Below, in pieces: positions 48,918-49,110 of a DNA stretch of 49,110 nucleotides (its first letter is position 1; every line of letters begins with the position of its first letter). Origin of the DNA: Pseudomonadota bacterium. Its GTDB lineage: Bacteria; Desulfobacterota; Desulfobacteria; Desulfobacterales; Desulfolunaceae. The stretch lies in contig JAHIRD010000118.1 of assembly GCA_018818835.1 (NCBI GenBank), forward strand, positions 1 to 49,110, given 5' to 3'. The notes beneath the pieces are model-generated. The model had not been told where the DNA came from. It saw only the letters and a program-made list of their open reading frames with translations, and did not search any database. The position numbers and the translations under genes were made by a program.

Positions 48918-49000
48918 GAGCAAAAAAAGGTGGACATTCAATGGAAACTCTACTGCATGGTCCAAAACATCGGGAAACTCGCAAAATTCGGAACAGAGGA
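48918..49000 (+). pseudogene. IS1182-type transposase tail, second copy
   Basis: About 80 bases nearly identical to 613-690 of the left-hand relic (KVDIQWKLYCMVQNIGKLAK); a base missing in the A-run shifts the frame relative to the upstream part. No other part of the element is present on this side. Confidence 0.65.
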
Positions 49001-49035
49001 CAAAATCGGGGACCAAAACCGGGGACAGGCCAATT

Positions 49036-49110
49036 GTGCGGCCGGGCAAGGTCGTGTAATCGAGCGGGTGAGAATCCCGTCCCGGAAGGAAGGCCATCCA
49101 CCGGGTAGCG
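49036..49110 (+). other. Probable 5' end of a group II intron (cut by window edge)
   Basis: From 49036 the sequence GTGCGGCCGGGCAAGGTCGT and the following TAATCGAGCGGGTGAGAATC, then CCCGTCCCGG, look like domain I of a bacterial group II intron, which starts GTGCG/GTGYG. The rest, including the reverse transcriptase gene, would lie beyond the window. It would be inserted just behind the transposase relic. Confidence 0.55.

Noticed and set aside
1-49110. CRISPR array, rRNA, tRNA genes
   Set aside because: No regularly spaced repeat series and no tRNA- or rRNA-like sequence was seen on reading; covariance-model scans would be needed to exclude tRNAs fully.

Overview
The window looks like a piece of a marine or sediment Desulfobacterota chromosome, most likely order Desulfobacterales. 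This is inferred from the gene content: Fe-S proteins with very Cys-rich motifs, a Desulfovibrio-type bacterioferritin, a DUF6485 protein, a U32 protein with an Fe-S Cys motif, a DUF3482/DUF2868 pair and many decayed mobile-element scraps. No rRNA or tRNA gene and no CRISPR array was seen, so the taxonomy is not fixed by a marker gene.

Positions 1-15,000 are an accessory, scrap-rich zone. It holds pieces of a REP-associated Y1 transposase (left edge, 1428, 6357, 13106, 14980) and an IS1182-type transposase tail. It also holds relics of an amidohydrolase, an MMPL/RND exporter, a nitroreductase and an MtfA-like peptidase. Among these lie intact small units: a SpoIIAA/STAS-like protein, a large secreted GH123/DUF4091-like protein, the toxin-antitoxin pairs BrnTA, VapBC and HigBA, and a nucleotidyltransferase with a small overlapping partner. 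A minus-strand operon (11834 to 8855) encodes two tandem paralogous winged-helix/4Fe-4S proteins and a Cys-rich membrane protein, ending in decayed nitroreductase and MMPL genes.

Positions 15,000-48,500 are mostly intact metabolic and regulatory genes: a flavodoxin-like reductase, folA, a VKOR-SurA-like-DsbA fusion, and a gene row of 3-dehydroquinate synthase, KDPG-type aldolase and HMGL-type aldolase. These are followed by a membrane-embedded AraC regulator, two cold shock proteins, the DUF3482 GTPase/DUF2868 pair and an Old Yellow Enzyme. Next come a Spy-like/histidine kinase/response regulator operon, a bacterioferritin, VanZ-like, beta-propeller and solute-binding proteins. A minus-strand cluster then carries a polytopic spermidine-synthase-like protein, an exported MEMO-AMMECR1 fusion, DUF6485 and a U32 protein. 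It is followed by a Phd/PIN toxin-antitoxin pair, two unknown proteins and cmoB/cmoA, then a thioesterase, acylphosphatase, Hsp20 and a protein with two ribbon-helix-helix units in one chain.

Two dispersed repeat families are visible. One is a MITE-like palindromic element of up to about 150 bp with four copies (11938, 21057, 26053, 27736). The other is a GC-rich hairpin, REP-like element (16028, 21190, 48617, with scraps near 32930 and 33053). The right edge has a second copy of the IS1182-type tail and what looks like the first 75 bases of a group II intron.

The most interesting candidates are the dehydroquinate synthase/pyruvate aldolase gene row (possible pyruvate-fed entry to the shikimate pathway), the tandem winged-helix Fe-S proteins, the membrane AraC protein, the exported MEMO-AMMECR1 protein and the single-chain double ribbon-helix-helix protein. 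All functional statements are from reading sequence motifs; no database search was possible.
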